NCBI RefSeq assembly: GCF_014518425.1
Contig: NZ_JACVCU010000001.1
Span: forward strand, 1,453,732-1,517,731
DNA: 64,000 nt
Origin: Terrabacter sp. MAHUQ-38
Lineage (GTDB): Bacteria; Actinomycetota; Actinomycetes; Actinomycetales; Dermatophilaceae
Direction: 5' to 3'
The notes under the pieces were generated by a model, which worked only from the letters and a program-made list of their open reading frames with translations, made no database searches and was not told where the DNA came from. This document shows, in pieces, positions 8,553-17,235 of the stretch. Both the position numbers and the translations under genes were made by a program. The first letter of the stretch is position 1. The number at the start of each line of letters is the position of its first letter.

Positions 8553-9482
8553 TCAGCGTTCGGGGGTGCCGGTGGCGGGACCACCGAGTGCGGCCAGGGC
8601 CTGCGCGACCGAGCCGTCGTGCTCGGCCAGGGCCTCTCTCGCGGTGGCGACGTCGGCGCCCGCGAGCATCGCGAGGAGGGCGGGCTTGAGCTCACCATCG
8701 GCGTCGTCGAGGGCTCGGCGGGCGCGCTCGGCGTCGGCCCCGGTCGCCTCCTGGAGGATCCGCACGACGCGGCCGCGGAGCTTCGCGTTCGTCGCGACGA
8801 CGTCGACCATGAAGTTGCTCCACGTGCGGCCGAGGCGGATCATCACGGCCGTCGAGAACGAGTTGAGGATGAGCTTCTGGGCGGTGCCCGCCTTGAGCCG
8901 GGTCGAGCCGGTCAGCGCCTCGGCCCCGGTGCGCGCCGCGAGCAGGTGGTCGGCGTGGACCGCCAGCTCCGCGGCCGGGTTGGCCGTGACGAGGGCAGTG
9001 ACCGCGCCGAGCTCGCGGGCGCGGGCGAGCGCCCCCGCGACGAACGGGGTGCGGCCGGACGCAGTGAGCCCGATGGCGATGTCCCCGGCCACGAGCGCCT
9101 CGGCCTCGGACCGACCGAGCTCGACGTCGTCCTCGACGTTCTCGACCGGCTCGACGAGCGCCGCGGGGCCACCGGCGTGGTGTGCGACGACCAGGCCTGC
9201 GGGGGCGTTGAACGTCGGGCGCAGCTCGGCTGCGTCGAGGACGGCCAGGCGGCCGGACGTGCCGGCACCGAAGTAGTGGACGGTGCCTCCGGCGCGGAGC
9301 GACTCGACGGCTCGGTCGACGAGGCGGGCGAGCTCGGGGAGCACCTCGCTCACGGCGCCGGCCACCGTGGCGTCCTCGGCGTTGAGTGCCCGGAGGATGT
9401 CGAGGGAGGTTTGGGTGTCGATGGACCTCGTCCCCGGATGGCGCTGCTCGGTGGGGGCGTCCACGGTCACCTCGTTGCTCAC
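8553..9482 (-). CDS. murQ: N-acetylmuramic acid 6-phosphate etherase
   Basis: A 309-residue SIS-domain etherase that cleaves the D-lactyl ether of MurNAc-6-phosphate, giving GlcNAc-6-phosphate and D-lactate in the cytoplasm. Diagnostic MurQ features are HPGTRSIDTQTSLDILRALN near residue 15, the sugar-phosphate loop YFGAGTSGRL, GLTASGRTPFV in the second SIS half, and GSTRLKAGTAQKLILN. The short C-terminal region fits a UBA-like tail. It heads the block murQ, binding protein, permease, permease, kinase, and follows the regulator gene at 9598-10497 by 115 bases that hold a possible promoter and operator. Length is normal for MurQ (about 300). Confidence 0.96.
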   Translation of the reverse strand: MSNEVTVDAPTEQRHPGTRSIDTQTSLDILRALNAEDATVAGAVSEVLPELARLVDRAVESLRAGGTVHYFGAGTSGRLAVLDAAELRPTFNAPAGLVVAHHAGGPAALVEPVENVEDDVELGRSEAEALVAGDIAIGLTASGRTPFVAGALARARELGAVTALVTANPAAELAVHADHLLAARTGAEALTGSTRLKAGTAQKLILNSFSTAVMIRLGRTWSNFMVDVVATNAKLRGRVVRILQEATGADAERARRALDDADGELKPALLAMLAGADVATAREALAEHDGSVAQALAALGGPATGTPER

Positions 9483-9491
9483 CCGTGTGAG

Positions 9492-9504
9492 GTTAGTTTC
9501 CTAC
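9492..9504. promoter_or_regulatory. Candidate MurR-type operator upstream of murQ
   Basis: GTTAGTTTCCTAC lies 10-22 bases before the murQ ATG, in the only sizeable gap (115 bases) between murQ and its regulator gene. RpiR/MurR proteins often bind T/A-rich partial palindromes containing a GGAAA/TTTCC core, and this site has that core but weak symmetry (GT...AC ends with G and C inside). The stretch at 9520-9540 is also unusually AT-rich for this genome (CAATGCCGTAAATCAGTAAC). The assignment rests on position and is tentative. Confidence 0.35.
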
Positions 9505-9597
9505 GCACAAGCCGTCAATGCCGTAAATCAGTAACATTCGCGACACGATGGCCTCCACCCAGGTCGAGTGGGCACCTCGCATCGTGCCTGCGGCGAC

Positions 9598-10497
9598 TCA
9601 GTCGGTGAGGTGATGGCCGGCGACGGCCTCACGGGTGTCGACGACGGCCTTGCGCACCTTACGGAGGTTGCGCTGGGCGACGGCGATGTAGAGACAGTCG
9701 ACGACGGTGAGCGCCGCGATACGGCTGGCGGTGGCGCCGGAGCGCAGGCTCGTCTCGCGGGCCGCGGTCGTCAGCAGGTAGTCGACACCGGACGCGAGCC
9801 GGGACAGCGGGAAGTTCGTGATGGCAAGCGTCTTCGCGCCGGTCGAGCGGGCCGCGGCGAGCGCCTCGATCGTCTCCGTCGTCGTGCCGGAGTGGGAGAT
9901 GCCGATGGCGATGTCCCCTCGGGTGAGCAGGGTCGCGCTCGTCAGGGCGATGTGCGGGTCGTTCCACGCGAAGGCGACGATGCCGATGCGGTGGAGCTTC
10001 TGCTGCAGGTCGGTGCCGACGATGGCGCTGGCGGCGACGCCGTAGATGTCGACGCGACCGGCCTTGGCGATGAAGGCGGCCGCGGCAGCGAGCGCCTCGC
10101 GGTCGAGCTGCTGCGCCGTCTCCTCGACGGCGCTCGCATCGGTGAAGGCGACCTTGGCCACGATGTCGTCGATGGTGTCGCTCGCGCTGATGTCGGTACC
10201 GCTGCCGCGCATCGTGCGCGGCTGGGCCGACTCCTCGGCGAGGGCGAGGCGCAGCTGCGGGTAGCCGGGAAGCCCGAGACGGCGGCAGAAGCGCAGCACC
10301 GTCGTCTCCGACGTGCGTGCCGCCGTGGCGAGCTCGCTGATGGTCAGGCCGGCCGCGCGCCGCGCGTCGGCGAGCACGATGTCGGCAACGCGGTCCTCGG
10401 CGGGCGACAGCGAGGGCTTGATCCCACGCAGGCGGATGAGCAGCGACGCGCCGGCCACGCCTGCGGGGGACGAGGCCCCGTCCTCGGTCCTGGGCAT
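9598..10497 (-). CDS. RpiR/MurR family transcriptional regulator
   Basis: A 299-residue regulator. The N-terminal RpiR helix-turn-helix (residues about 20-95) includes LSPAEDRVADIVL, TISELATAARTSETTVLRFC and GYPQLRLAL. A C-terminal SIS domain (about residues 130-270) has the phosphosugar-binding run GDIAIGISHSGTTTETIEAL. MurR in Escherichia coli and Bacillus subtilis senses MurNAc-6-phosphate through this domain and represses the MurNAc genes. Its stop is 115 bases from murQ and it starts 4 bases after the stop of the AmiE-like gene, so it is probably the last gene of the nagZ-namZ-amiE-murR transcript. A MurR role is inferred from this neighbourhood. Confidence 0.9.
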   Translation of the reverse strand: MPRTEDGASSPAGVAGASLLIRLRGIKPSLSPAEDRVADIVLADARRAAGLTISELATAARTSETTVLRFCRRLGLPGYPQLRLALAEESAQPRTMRGSGTDISASDTIDDIVAKVAFTDASAVEETAQQLDREALAAAAAFIAKAGRVDIYGVAASAIVGTDLQQKLHRIGIVAFAWNDPHIALTSATLLTRGDIAIGISHSGTTTETIEALAAARSTGAKTLAITNFPLSRLASGVDYLLTTAARETSLRSGATASRIAALTVVDCLYIAVAQRNLRKVRKAVVDTREAVAGHHLTD

Positions 10498-10501
10498 GGG
10501 G

Positions 10502-12235
10502 CTACGCTACGGCGTCGCGGCCCGCGAGCCGCCACCCATCGGCCGTGAACGCCTCGGGTGTCTTCTCGCCGTCGAGCAGGATGCCGCCCGGCCCGCTGAC
10601 GAGCACCTCGTCGACAGCGACGCCTCTGCCGAGGTAGCCGCTGTCGGTCGTGTGCCGCCAGCGGACCTGCTGGGCACCGGGCCGCAGGTCGGCGCGCACC
10701 TGGACCCAGCGCCGCGTACCGGAGCCGGCGATGACTCCGTCGCAGGCCGCGGCCTCCCCGCGGTCGACGACCTCGAACGGCACCGCCGTCCAGGTCTGGC
10801 CCTCGTCGGTCGAGCGCTCGAGGTGGAGCAGGTCCGTCTCCTCCGTGTCGAGGAAGAGGTCGAAGCCGAGGCGGGCGCCGCCCGCGCCCACCGGGAGGGT
10901 CAGCGTCGTCAGCGTCGTCGTGGCGGCGTTCTCCCCGCCGGTGAACCAGGCCGTGTCGCCGTGGCGCGGGCGGAGGCCCATGGACGCGGCCAGCCCGTGG
11001 GCCCACTCGCGGCGGGCGATGTTGGTCGAGCCCCAGCTGCGTGACGGGTGCACACGGTTGGTCAGCAGGATCGCGAACGAGCGCGACGTGAAGTCGATGA
11101 CGATAGAGGTGCCCGTGTAGCCGGTGTGGCCGGCCGTGCGCGGGCCGGCCAGCGCGTCCATGTACCACCGCTGGTCGAGCTCGAAGCCGAGGCCGTGGTC
11201 GTCTCCCGGGAAGTCGCCGTTGACGTTGGTGACCAAGGCCTCGACGCTCCTGCGACTGAGGATGCGGTGGCCCTCGTAGGTGCCGCCGTTGAGCAGCGCC
11301 TGCGACAGGGTCGCGAGGTCGTCGGCCGTCGAGAAGACCCCAGCGTGCCCGGCGACGCCGCCGAGCGACCACGCGTTCTCGTCGTGCACCTCACCGCGCA
11401 CCATGCCGCGCGGCGGTGCCGTCTGGTACTCCGTGGCCGCGGTCCGGCCCTTGTCGGTGGGGTTGTAGCCGGTGTCCGTCATGCCGAGCGGCGCCGTGAT
11501 GCGGTCGTGCACGACGACGTCCAGCGGCGCGCCGCGAAGCCTCTCGACCAGGACCCCGAGGGTGATGAGGTTGAGGTCGCTGTAGAGGTAGGTGGAACCG
11601 GCCGGGTTGGTGAGCGGCTGGTCCATGACGGCCTTGATCCGCGAGGCCTTGTCGGGGTACCTGCTCCAGAGCGGCAGCCACGACGTGAAGCCGGACGTGT
11701 GGGCGAGCAGCTGGCTCACGGTGACTCTCGACTTGCCGTTCGCCGCGAACTCCGGGAGGTATGCCTCCACCGGGCTCTCGAGCGAGACGCGGCCCTCCTC
11801 GACGAGCTGGACGACGGCGATCGACGTGAAGAGCTTGCTGACCGACGCGAGGTCGAAGATCGTGTCGGTGCGCATCGGCTCCCACTGGTCGCGGGGCAGC
11901 TCTGTCGTCGCGTCGGCGTAGCGCAGGGCCCAGCCGCTCGCGTCGCGCTCGACGACGTGGCCCTCGTGGCCCATGAGTGCGACCGCCCCGGCGAAGAGCG
12001 GGTGCGCGCCGGCGAGGGCCTCCTCGTGCGCGTGCACCTGCGCGACGGACTCCGCGATCGGCGCGGGGTCGAGCCCGAGCGAGGCTGGGCTCGCGTCGGT
12101 CAGCACGGTGTTGGGCGGCGCGAAACCGCGGTCGGGCTTGCTGAAGTCGTCGGCGGCCGCCGGCCCCGCTGTCACGAGGCTGCCCGCCAGGGCGAAGCTG
12201 CCGAGGGCTGCCGGGACGAGGGTGCGCAGGCGCAT
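10502..12235 (-). CDS. Secreted serine hydrolase (beta-lactamase fold), AmiE-like
   Basis: A 577-residue exported protein. A Sec signal peptide (residues 1-28, ending GPAAADD) precedes a class-C beta-lactamase/serine-hydrolase domain. The nucleophile motif is SVSK (S-x-x-K), YSDLN is the Y-x-N motif, and GHTG takes the KTG position. The last 150 residues form a beta-rich accessory domain. In Bacillus subtilis the homologous position in the murQ-murR-murP operon is held by AmiE (YbbE), a serine hydrolase acting as N-acetylmuramyl-L-alanine amidase on muropeptides after NagZ. The same role is likely here, outside the cell, between NamZ and MurR genes. A D-amino-acid esterase or amidase role is also possible. 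Confidence 0.88.
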   Translation of the reverse strand: MRLRTLVPAALGSFALAGSLVTAGPAAADDFSKPDRGFAPPNTVLTDASPASLGLDPAPIAESVAQVHAHEEALAGAHPLFAGAVALMGHEGHVVERDASGWALRYADATTELPRDQWEPMRTDTIFDLASVSKLFTSIAVVQLVEEGRVSLESPVEAYLPEFAANGKSRVTVSQLLAHTSGFTSWLPLWSRYPDKASRIKAVMDQPLTNPAGSTYLYSDLNLITLGVLVERLRGAPLDVVVHDRITAPLGMTDTGYNPTDKGRTAATEYQTAPPRGMVRGEVHDENAWSLGGVAGHAGVFSTADDLATLSQALLNGGTYEGHRILSRRSVEALVTNVNGDFPGDDHGLGFELDQRWYMDALAGPRTAGHTGYTGTSIVIDFTSRSFAILLTNRVHPSRSWGSTNIARREWAHGLAASMGLRPRHGDTAWFTGGENAATTTLTTLTLPVGAGGARLGFDLFLDTEETDLLHLERSTDEGQTWTAVPFEVVDRGEAAACDGVIAGSGTRRWVQVRADLRPGAQQVRWRHTTDSGYLGRGVAVDEVLVSGPGGILLDGEKTPEAFTADGWRLAGRDAVA

Positions 12236-12271
12236 GTCACTCCTTGATCGTGCAGCAGTCGAAAGGGCAGG

Positions 12272-13594
12272 TCACTGCGCCGGGCCGGGGTAGATGAGGT
12301 ACGGCTGTCGCCGGGCGTCGAAGTCGGCCAGCTCGTCCCGCCACGAGCCCACAACCTCGTCGGCCGAGGCGCCCGCCGAGATCTGCGTGCGCAGGCGCTG
12401 CGACCCGGTCAGCTTGTCGATCCAGTACGGCCGTGCCGGGTCGTAGGAGTCGTAGCGCCACGCGAAGTCGCTGTAGAGCGCCCGCGCCGCCACCAGCATC
12501 TCGACGGCGGACCGGACCGGGTCGAAGCGGGACGGGTCGGTGACGTGCAGCTGGACGCCGCCGCAGACGACCCCGGCGTGCTTGTTGAACGTGGGCGTGA
12601 AGTAGGCCTCACGGAAGACGACGCCCGGAACGTCACGTGCCGCAAGGCGTTCGGCCCACGTGTAGTCCACGTACGGTGCTCCGATGAGCTCGAACGGGCG
12701 TGTGGTGCCGCGTCCCTCGGAGAGGTTCGTGCCCTCGAACATGCCCGTGCCCGGGTAGGCGAGCGCGGTGTCGGGCGTCGGCATGTTGGGACTCGGCGTG
12801 ACCCACGGCAGGCCGGTGACGGCATACGGCACGTCCCGGCGCCAGCCCTTGACCTCGACGACGGAGAGCTCCTCCAGCCGCGCCCCTGCATCGGCCGCGA
12901 GGAGCTCCCCGTCGAAGAAGCGCGCCAGCTCGCCGACCGTCATGCCGTGCGCCTGGACGATCTCCTTCGCGCCGACGCCGGAGGTCCACGGCGTCGTCAT
13001 CATCGGGCCGATCGCCCTGCCGCCGATGGGGTTGGGGCGGTCGAGCACGACGAAGCGCGCGCCCACCGCAACGGCCGCTCGCATCGCCGTGTACATCGTC
13101 CAGATGTAGGTGTAGAAGCGCGCGCCGACGTCCTGGATGTCGAAGACGACGGTCTCGACGCCTGCCGTGCGAAAGAGCGTCGTCATCTTCGTCGCGTCGG
13201 CGCCGTAGGCGTCGTAGACCGTGAGGCCGGTGCGCGGGTCGGTGTGCGTGCCCTCGGAGCCGCCGGCCTGGGCCGTGCCCCGGAAGCCGTGCTCGGGGCC
13301 GAAGACGCCGACGATGTCGACGGAACCGGACTCGTGCATCTCGTCGACGATCGTGCGGAGGTTCGTGAGGATGCCGGTCGGGTTGGTGATGATGCCGACC
13401 TTCTGGCCCGCGAGCGTCGACCAACCCGCAGCCGCCGCGTTCTGGGCTCCGGTCGTCACGGGGTTGACCGGGTAGCTGCTCGCGTATGCCGTCGGGTTGG
13501 GTTGCGCCGCAACGGCACCCGCCGCCGTGGCCGGGATGACGACGGCGCCGAGGGCACCGGCGGTGAGCAGCTGCCTGCGGGTGGGACTGGTCAT
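12272..13594 (-). CDS. namZ: NamZ-type exo-beta-N-acetylmuramidase (DUF1343)
   Basis: A 440-residue DUF1343 protein. A twin-arginine-like signal (TRRQLLTAGALGAVVIPATA) leads to a mature domain with the family hallmarks VGIITNPTGI, VDIVGVFGPEHGFRGTAQAG, VFDIQDVGARFYTYIWTM and VLDRPNPIGG. DUF1343 was shown in Bacillus subtilis (YbbC, renamed NamZ) to release MurNAc from non-reducing ends of peptidoglycan fragments. The gene lies 19 bases after the GH3 gene and 36 bases before the serine hydrolase, matching the Bacillus trio NagZ, AmiE, NamZ. It should act outside the cell on the alternating GlcNAc-MurNAc chain together with NagZ. Confidence 0.93.
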   Translation of the reverse strand: MTSPTRRQLLTAGALGAVVIPATAAGAVAAQPNPTAYASSYPVNPVTTGAQNAAAAGWSTLAGQKVGIITNPTGILTNLRTIVDEMHESGSVDIVGVFGPEHGFRGTAQAGGSEGTHTDPRTGLTVYDAYGADATKMTTLFRTAGVETVVFDIQDVGARFYTYIWTMYTAMRAAVAVGARFVVLDRPNPIGGRAIGPMMTTPWTSGVGAKEIVQAHGMTVGELARFFDGELLAADAGARLEELSVVEVKGWRRDVPYAVTGLPWVTPSPNMPTPDTALAYPGTGMFEGTNLSEGRGTTRPFELIGAPYVDYTWAERLAARDVPGVVFREAYFTPTFNKHAGVVCGGVQLHVTDPSRFDPVRSAVEMLVAARALYSDFAWRYDSYDPARPYWIDKLTGSQRLRTQISAGASADEVVGSWRDELADFDARRQPYLIYPGPAQ

Positions 13595-13613
13595 CTGGAG
13601 CTCTCCGATCGCG

Positions 13614-15431
13614 TCAGTAGGTCAGCCCGTGCCCGAACGGGTAGAGCACGGTCGCGGGGTCATCGGCCACCGGGATGTCGACCGGCAACGATGCCGTCGG
13701 TGCGACGTCGCCCGTGATGACGCGCGCGGCCGCCTCGACGGCCACCGGGCTGAAGGAGTACGTCGCGACGTAGGTCGGCGCGTCGGTGAAGTACGCGATG
13801 TCGTAGGGGTCGCGCACCGCCACGACGACGACGGTCCTTCCCGTCGCGAGCAGCTGCTTGACGAGCTTCTGCTGGCCACCACGGGGGTCGGTGACCCTCG
13901 TGTCCCAGGCCTTCATGGTCGTGACGACGACGACGTCCTTGTCGGCGGCAGCAGCCACGGCGGCAGCGACCTGCGTGTCGGTCGGCGACGAACCGGTCTG
14001 GAGGTTCTGCACCGTCCCACCCTTCGCGGTCAGGGCCGCCGCGAGGGTCGCGGTCGTCGAGACTCCGTAGCCGGTGACGAGCACCTTCTTGCCGCTCGGG
14101 TTCATCGGCAGCGCCGTGGCGTCGTTCTTGACGAGGGTCGTCGTGCGCGCCGTCACGGCGTTCGCCGCGGCGAGGTGAGCGGGGATGCCGACGACCGACG
14201 CGACCCGGGCAGGGTCGGCGTACGGCTGGGCGACGACCCCGCGGCGGTACTTGAGGCGGAGCACCCGACGCACCTTCTCGTCGAGCTCGTCGGGCCGGAT
14301 GCGGTGGCTGCGCACGGCGGCCAGCACGGCGGCGTACGCCTCGTCCATGGCGGGGCTCATGAGCAGCTGGTCGACGCCCGCGAGGAGCGCGCGCACCGGC
14401 ACCTCGGCGTCACCGTACCTGTCACGGACGCCTTGCATGCCGAGCGAGTCCGTGACGATGACGCCGTCGTAGCCGAGCTCCTCGCGCAGGACCCCGGTGA
14501 GGATCGGGCGGCTCAGCGTGGCGGGGTCGCCGGAGTCGTCGAACGCCGGGAACGCGAGGTGCGCGGTCATGATCATGTCGATGCCCTCGCGGATCGCGGC
14601 CTTGAACGGCGGGGCGTCGATGCTCTCCCACTGCTCGCGGGTGTGCGTGATGACCGGGAACGCGACATGGCTGTCGGTGGCGGTGTCGCCATGGCCGGGG
14701 AAGTGCTTCGCCGACGACGAGACGCCGCCGTCGCGCTGGTACCCGGCGACCTGTGCCGCGGCGAGCTCGGCCGCGAGGTCGGGGTGCGACGAGAACGACC
14801 GCGTGCCGATGACGGGGTTGAGCGCGTTGACGTTGACGTCGCAGACGGGCGCGAAGTTCGTGTTGACGCCCATGGCGAGCAGCTCGCGCCCGGTGATCGC
14901 GGCGGCGGTGCGCGCGTCGGGGGCGCTGTCGCCGGCTCCGAGAGCCATCGACCCGGGGAACTGGGTGGCCGGCGGGCCGATCCGGGTGACGACGCCCTGC
15001 TCCTGGTCGATCGCGACCTGCAGCGGGACCGGCGCGCTGGTGCGCCGGCCCAGCGACGCGCGTTGCAGCCCGTTCGACAGCCGTACGATCTGGTCGGGGT
15101 CCTGGACGCTGTCGGTCCACGCGAAGTAGATGACGCCGCCGAGGTGGTACTTCTGCACGACCTCGGCCGGGCTCGCGACACCGTAGAGCGGCAGGTTGCG
15201 GCTGTCAGGGGCCGTCGCGTCCTTGCCGTAGACGTTCTGGATGAAGAGCTGACCGACCTTCTCCTCCAAGGTCATCCGGCTCATCGTCGCGGTGACCCAA
15301 CCGTCCTCGCCGGCGCGGCCGGTGGGAGCCGTCGTCCCTGCGGCGCGGGCACTGCCGGCTGCGACGCCCGTGGCCGCGGTGGCGAGTCCTCCGGCGAGCA
15401 CGGACCGACGAGAGGGGTCTGAGATGGACAT
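13614..15431 (-). CDS. nagZ: Secreted GH3 beta-N-acetylglucosaminidase (NagZ/YbbD type)
   Basis: A 605-residue glycoside hydrolase family 3 enzyme. The N-terminus has a twin-arginine export signal (SRRSVLAGGLATAATGVAAG). The catalytic GH3 domain shows the NagZ signature KHFPGHGDTATDSH, whose His and Asp provide the acid/base, and the nucleophile segment VTDSLGM. A C-terminal GH3-C domain ends in the family-typical GHGLTY. It should remove terminal GlcNAc from peptidoglycan fragments outside the cell, alternating with NamZ. The ATG at 15431 is chosen because GGAGG precedes it at 5-6 bases and the twin-arginine motif follows. It is first in the minus-strand salvage transcript. Confidence 0.93.
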   Translation of the reverse strand: MSISDPSRRSVLAGGLATAATGVAAGSARAAGTTAPTGRAGEDGWVTATMSRMTLEEKVGQLFIQNVYGKDATAPDSRNLPLYGVASPAEVVQKYHLGGVIYFAWTDSVQDPDQIVRLSNGLQRASLGRRTSAPVPLQVAIDQEQGVVTRIGPPATQFPGSMALGAGDSAPDARTAAAITGRELLAMGVNTNFAPVCDVNVNALNPVIGTRSFSSHPDLAAELAAAQVAGYQRDGGVSSSAKHFPGHGDTATDSHVAFPVITHTREQWESIDAPPFKAAIREGIDMIMTAHLAFPAFDDSGDPATLSRPILTGVLREELGYDGVIVTDSLGMQGVRDRYGDAEVPVRALLAGVDQLLMSPAMDEAYAAVLAAVRSHRIRPDELDEKVRRVLRLKYRRGVVAQPYADPARVASVVGIPAHLAAANAVTARTTTLVKNDATALPMNPSGKKVLVTGYGVSTTATLAAALTAKGGTVQNLQTGSSPTDTQVAAAVAAAADKDVVVVTTMKAWDTRVTDPRGGQQKLVKQLLATGRTVVVVAVRDPYDIAYFTDAPTYVATYSFSPVAVEAAARVITGDVAPTASLPVDIPVADDPATVLYPFGHGLTY

Positions 15432-15443
15432 GGTGCCTCCGTT

Positions 15444-15466
15444 GAATGTGAACAATTCACGCATTC
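15444..15466. promoter_or_regulatory. Imperfect palindrome upstream of nagZ
   Basis: GAATG and TGAA are mirrored by TTCA and CATTC around a CAA centre, with a CG insertion in the right arm. Inside it GTGAACAATTCAC has perfect GTGAA/TTCAC arms. It sits 13-35 bases upstream of the nagZ ATG, so it is positioned as an operator, plausibly for the MurR-type regulator of the locus. AT content here is far above the surrounding sequence. No second copy with the same sequence is visible in front of murQ. Confidence 0.45.
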
Positions 15467-15557
15467 TGCCGTTGGGCCGGAACTTACCTACGTAGCGTGG
15501 CGAAGGCAACAGCCAGCGGCGCGTCAGCTGACGACGCGCGCGCCGGGGCGGCCGCGC

Positions 15558-17135
15558 TCACCAGCCCGCGAGCGACCTCACGGTCTGGACGGTGTCGATC
15601 TCGGATACCGGCTTGTCGTCGCGGTAGCGCAGCACCCGCGCGAACCGCAGCGCCATGCCCCCGGGGTAGCGGCTCGAGCGCTGCACGCCGTCGAACGCGA
15701 TCTCGACCACCTGCTCGGGCCGCAGCGGCACGACGCCCCACTGCTGGCCCGATCGCCCGGCCTCGACGTCGGCCGGGTCGACCGCCAGCTCGCCGAACCG
15801 CTCGGTCTGCCAGGCGAGCATCTCGTCGGTCATGCCCTTGAACGTCTTGCCGAGCATGACGAGCTCGCCCGTCTCGGCATCGCGCGCGCCGAGGTGGATG
15901 TTGGAGAGCCAGCCACGCCGCCGTCCGCTGCCCCACTCGACGCCGAGCACGACGAGGTCGAGCGTGTGTCGCGGCTTGACCTTGACCCACCCGGGGCCGC
16001 GGCGGCCGGCGGCATACGGCAGGGCAGGGTCCTTGACGACGACGCCCTCGTGGCCCGCGGCGACGAGGGCGTCGAAGAACTGCTGCGCCCGCTCGGGGTC
16101 GTCGGTCAGCTCACGTGGCACGAGCCACGCCGGCGGGACGGTCCGGGCCAGCCGCGCCCAGCGGGTCGCGGCCGGCTCGTCGAGGAGGTCCTCGCCGTCG
16201 AGGTGCAGGATGTCGAAGAAGTACGGCGTGAGCGGCACCTCCTCGCGCAGCCGCTCGACGTCGGCGCTGCTCGCGGTGCGCGCTCCCGTCACCTGGAACG
16301 GCTGCGGCCGGCCGGCGCGGTCGAGCGCGATGACCTCGCCGTCGAGCACCAGCGTCTCGACGTCGAGGCCGACCAGCGCCTCGGTGATCTCGGGCATCCG
16401 GTCGGTCACCTCCTCGAGCGTGCGCGTGAAGAGGCGCGCGCTGCCCGGGTCGGTGCGGTTGTCGACGTGCGCCTGCAGCCGTATGCCGTCCAGCTTGGTC
16501 TCGACGACCACCTCGCCGCCCAGCGTGGTGAGCGCCGCGGCGACGTCGGGAGCCGACCCGGCGAGCATCGGCCGCAGCGGACGGCCGACCTCGAGGGTCA
16601 GGGCGTCGAGCGCCTCGGTGCCGCCGATGAGGGCGGCCCGGGAGACCGGTCCGGCGAAGCCCGCGAGCATCACGGCACGCCGCACCGCAGCATCGGGCAC
16701 ATCGGCTGCCTTGGCGATGGCCTGGAGCATGACGCCGTCGCCCGCTCCTTGGCGGGTCTCGCCGGTGATGAGCCCACGCAGCCACGCCTGCTCGTCGGAG
16801 GTGGCCCGCGAGAAGAGGTCGCGCACCGCTGCAGACCGGCTCGCCCCCGACCCGGCGCCCGAGACCGAGGCGATGCGTGTCGCGGCGGCGTCGACCTCCT
16901 CGACCGTCAGGGTCGACGTCTGCGCCGGCTCGGGGAGGGACTGCAGACCCCGCCAGCTGACACCCAGCCGTCGCTGGGGGAGCACGCCGGACAGGTGCGA
17001 CGTCACGACCTCGATCGTCCTCGGGCCGTCCGCGGCGGCACGGGCGAGGCACGTCGCCAGGGCCTCGACCTTCGCCGTGCGCGAGGCGGTGGCGGCGACC
17101 GTGTGAGACGTGGCGACGACGTCGGAGAGCTGCAT
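15558..17135 (-). CDS. ligB: ATP-dependent DNA ligase, LigB type
   Basis: A 525-residue ATP-dependent DNA ligase. The N-terminal all-helical DNA-binding domain spans about residues 1-190. The nucleotidyltransferase domain follows, with motif I ETKLDGIR holding the AMP-accepting Lys, motif III YFFDILHLDG, motif IV HEGVVVKDP and motif V GWVKVKPRH. The C-terminal OB domain includes VVPLRPEQVVEIAFDGVQ. The architecture and length match mycobacterial LigB, which lacks the polymerase and nuclease modules of LigD. It seals nicks in DNA as an accessory to the essential NAD-dependent ligase. No Ku gene is adjacent. It is divergent from the 17.2 kb operon and 120 bases away from the nagZ start on the same strand. 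Confidence 0.93.
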   Translation of the reverse strand: MQLSDVVATSHTVAATASRTAKVEALATCLARAAADGPRTIEVVTSHLSGVLPQRRLGVSWRGLQSLPEPAQTSTLTVEEVDAAATRIASVSGAGSGASRSAAVRDLFSRATSDEQAWLRGLITGETRQGAGDGVMLQAIAKAADVPDAAVRRAVMLAGFAGPVSRAALIGGTEALDALTLEVGRPLRPMLAGSAPDVAAALTTLGGEVVVETKLDGIRLQAHVDNRTDPGSARLFTRTLEEVTDRMPEITEALVGLDVETLVLDGEVIALDRAGRPQPFQVTGARTASSADVERLREEVPLTPYFFDILHLDGEDLLDEPAATRWARLARTVPPAWLVPRELTDDPERAQQFFDALVAAGHEGVVVKDPALPYAAGRRGPGWVKVKPRHTLDLVVLGVEWGSGRRRGWLSNIHLGARDAETGELVMLGKTFKGMTDEMLAWQTERFGELAVDPADVEAGRSGQQWGVVPLRPEQVVEIAFDGVQRSSRYPGGMALRFARVLRYRDDKPVSEIDTVQTVRSLAGW

Positions 17136-17202
17136 GTCCCGATCCTGCCCCTAGCCACCGACGCCCGGCGTCACTTGACGTGGACGCCGCGAGTCGCCAA
17201 GG

Positions 17203-17218
17203 TAAGCAAGCGCTTAGT
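17203..17218. promoter_or_regulatory. TetR-type operator-like palindrome
   Basis: The site TAAGCAAGCGCTTAGT contains the perfect 8-base palindrome AAGCGCTT and fits the KstR2-like pattern A-n-CAAG-nn-CTTG-n-T with a single mismatch (A for the last G). Such TetR-family sites control actinobacterial acyl-CoA catabolic operons. It lies 18-33 bases upstream of the first SDR gene, where a bound repressor would block transcription. A TTGACG at about 17175-17180 could be the -35 box. No TetR gene is in the window, so the regulator must be elsewhere. Confidence 0.5.
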
Positions 17219-17235
17219 CGATCCAGAGGAGCACC

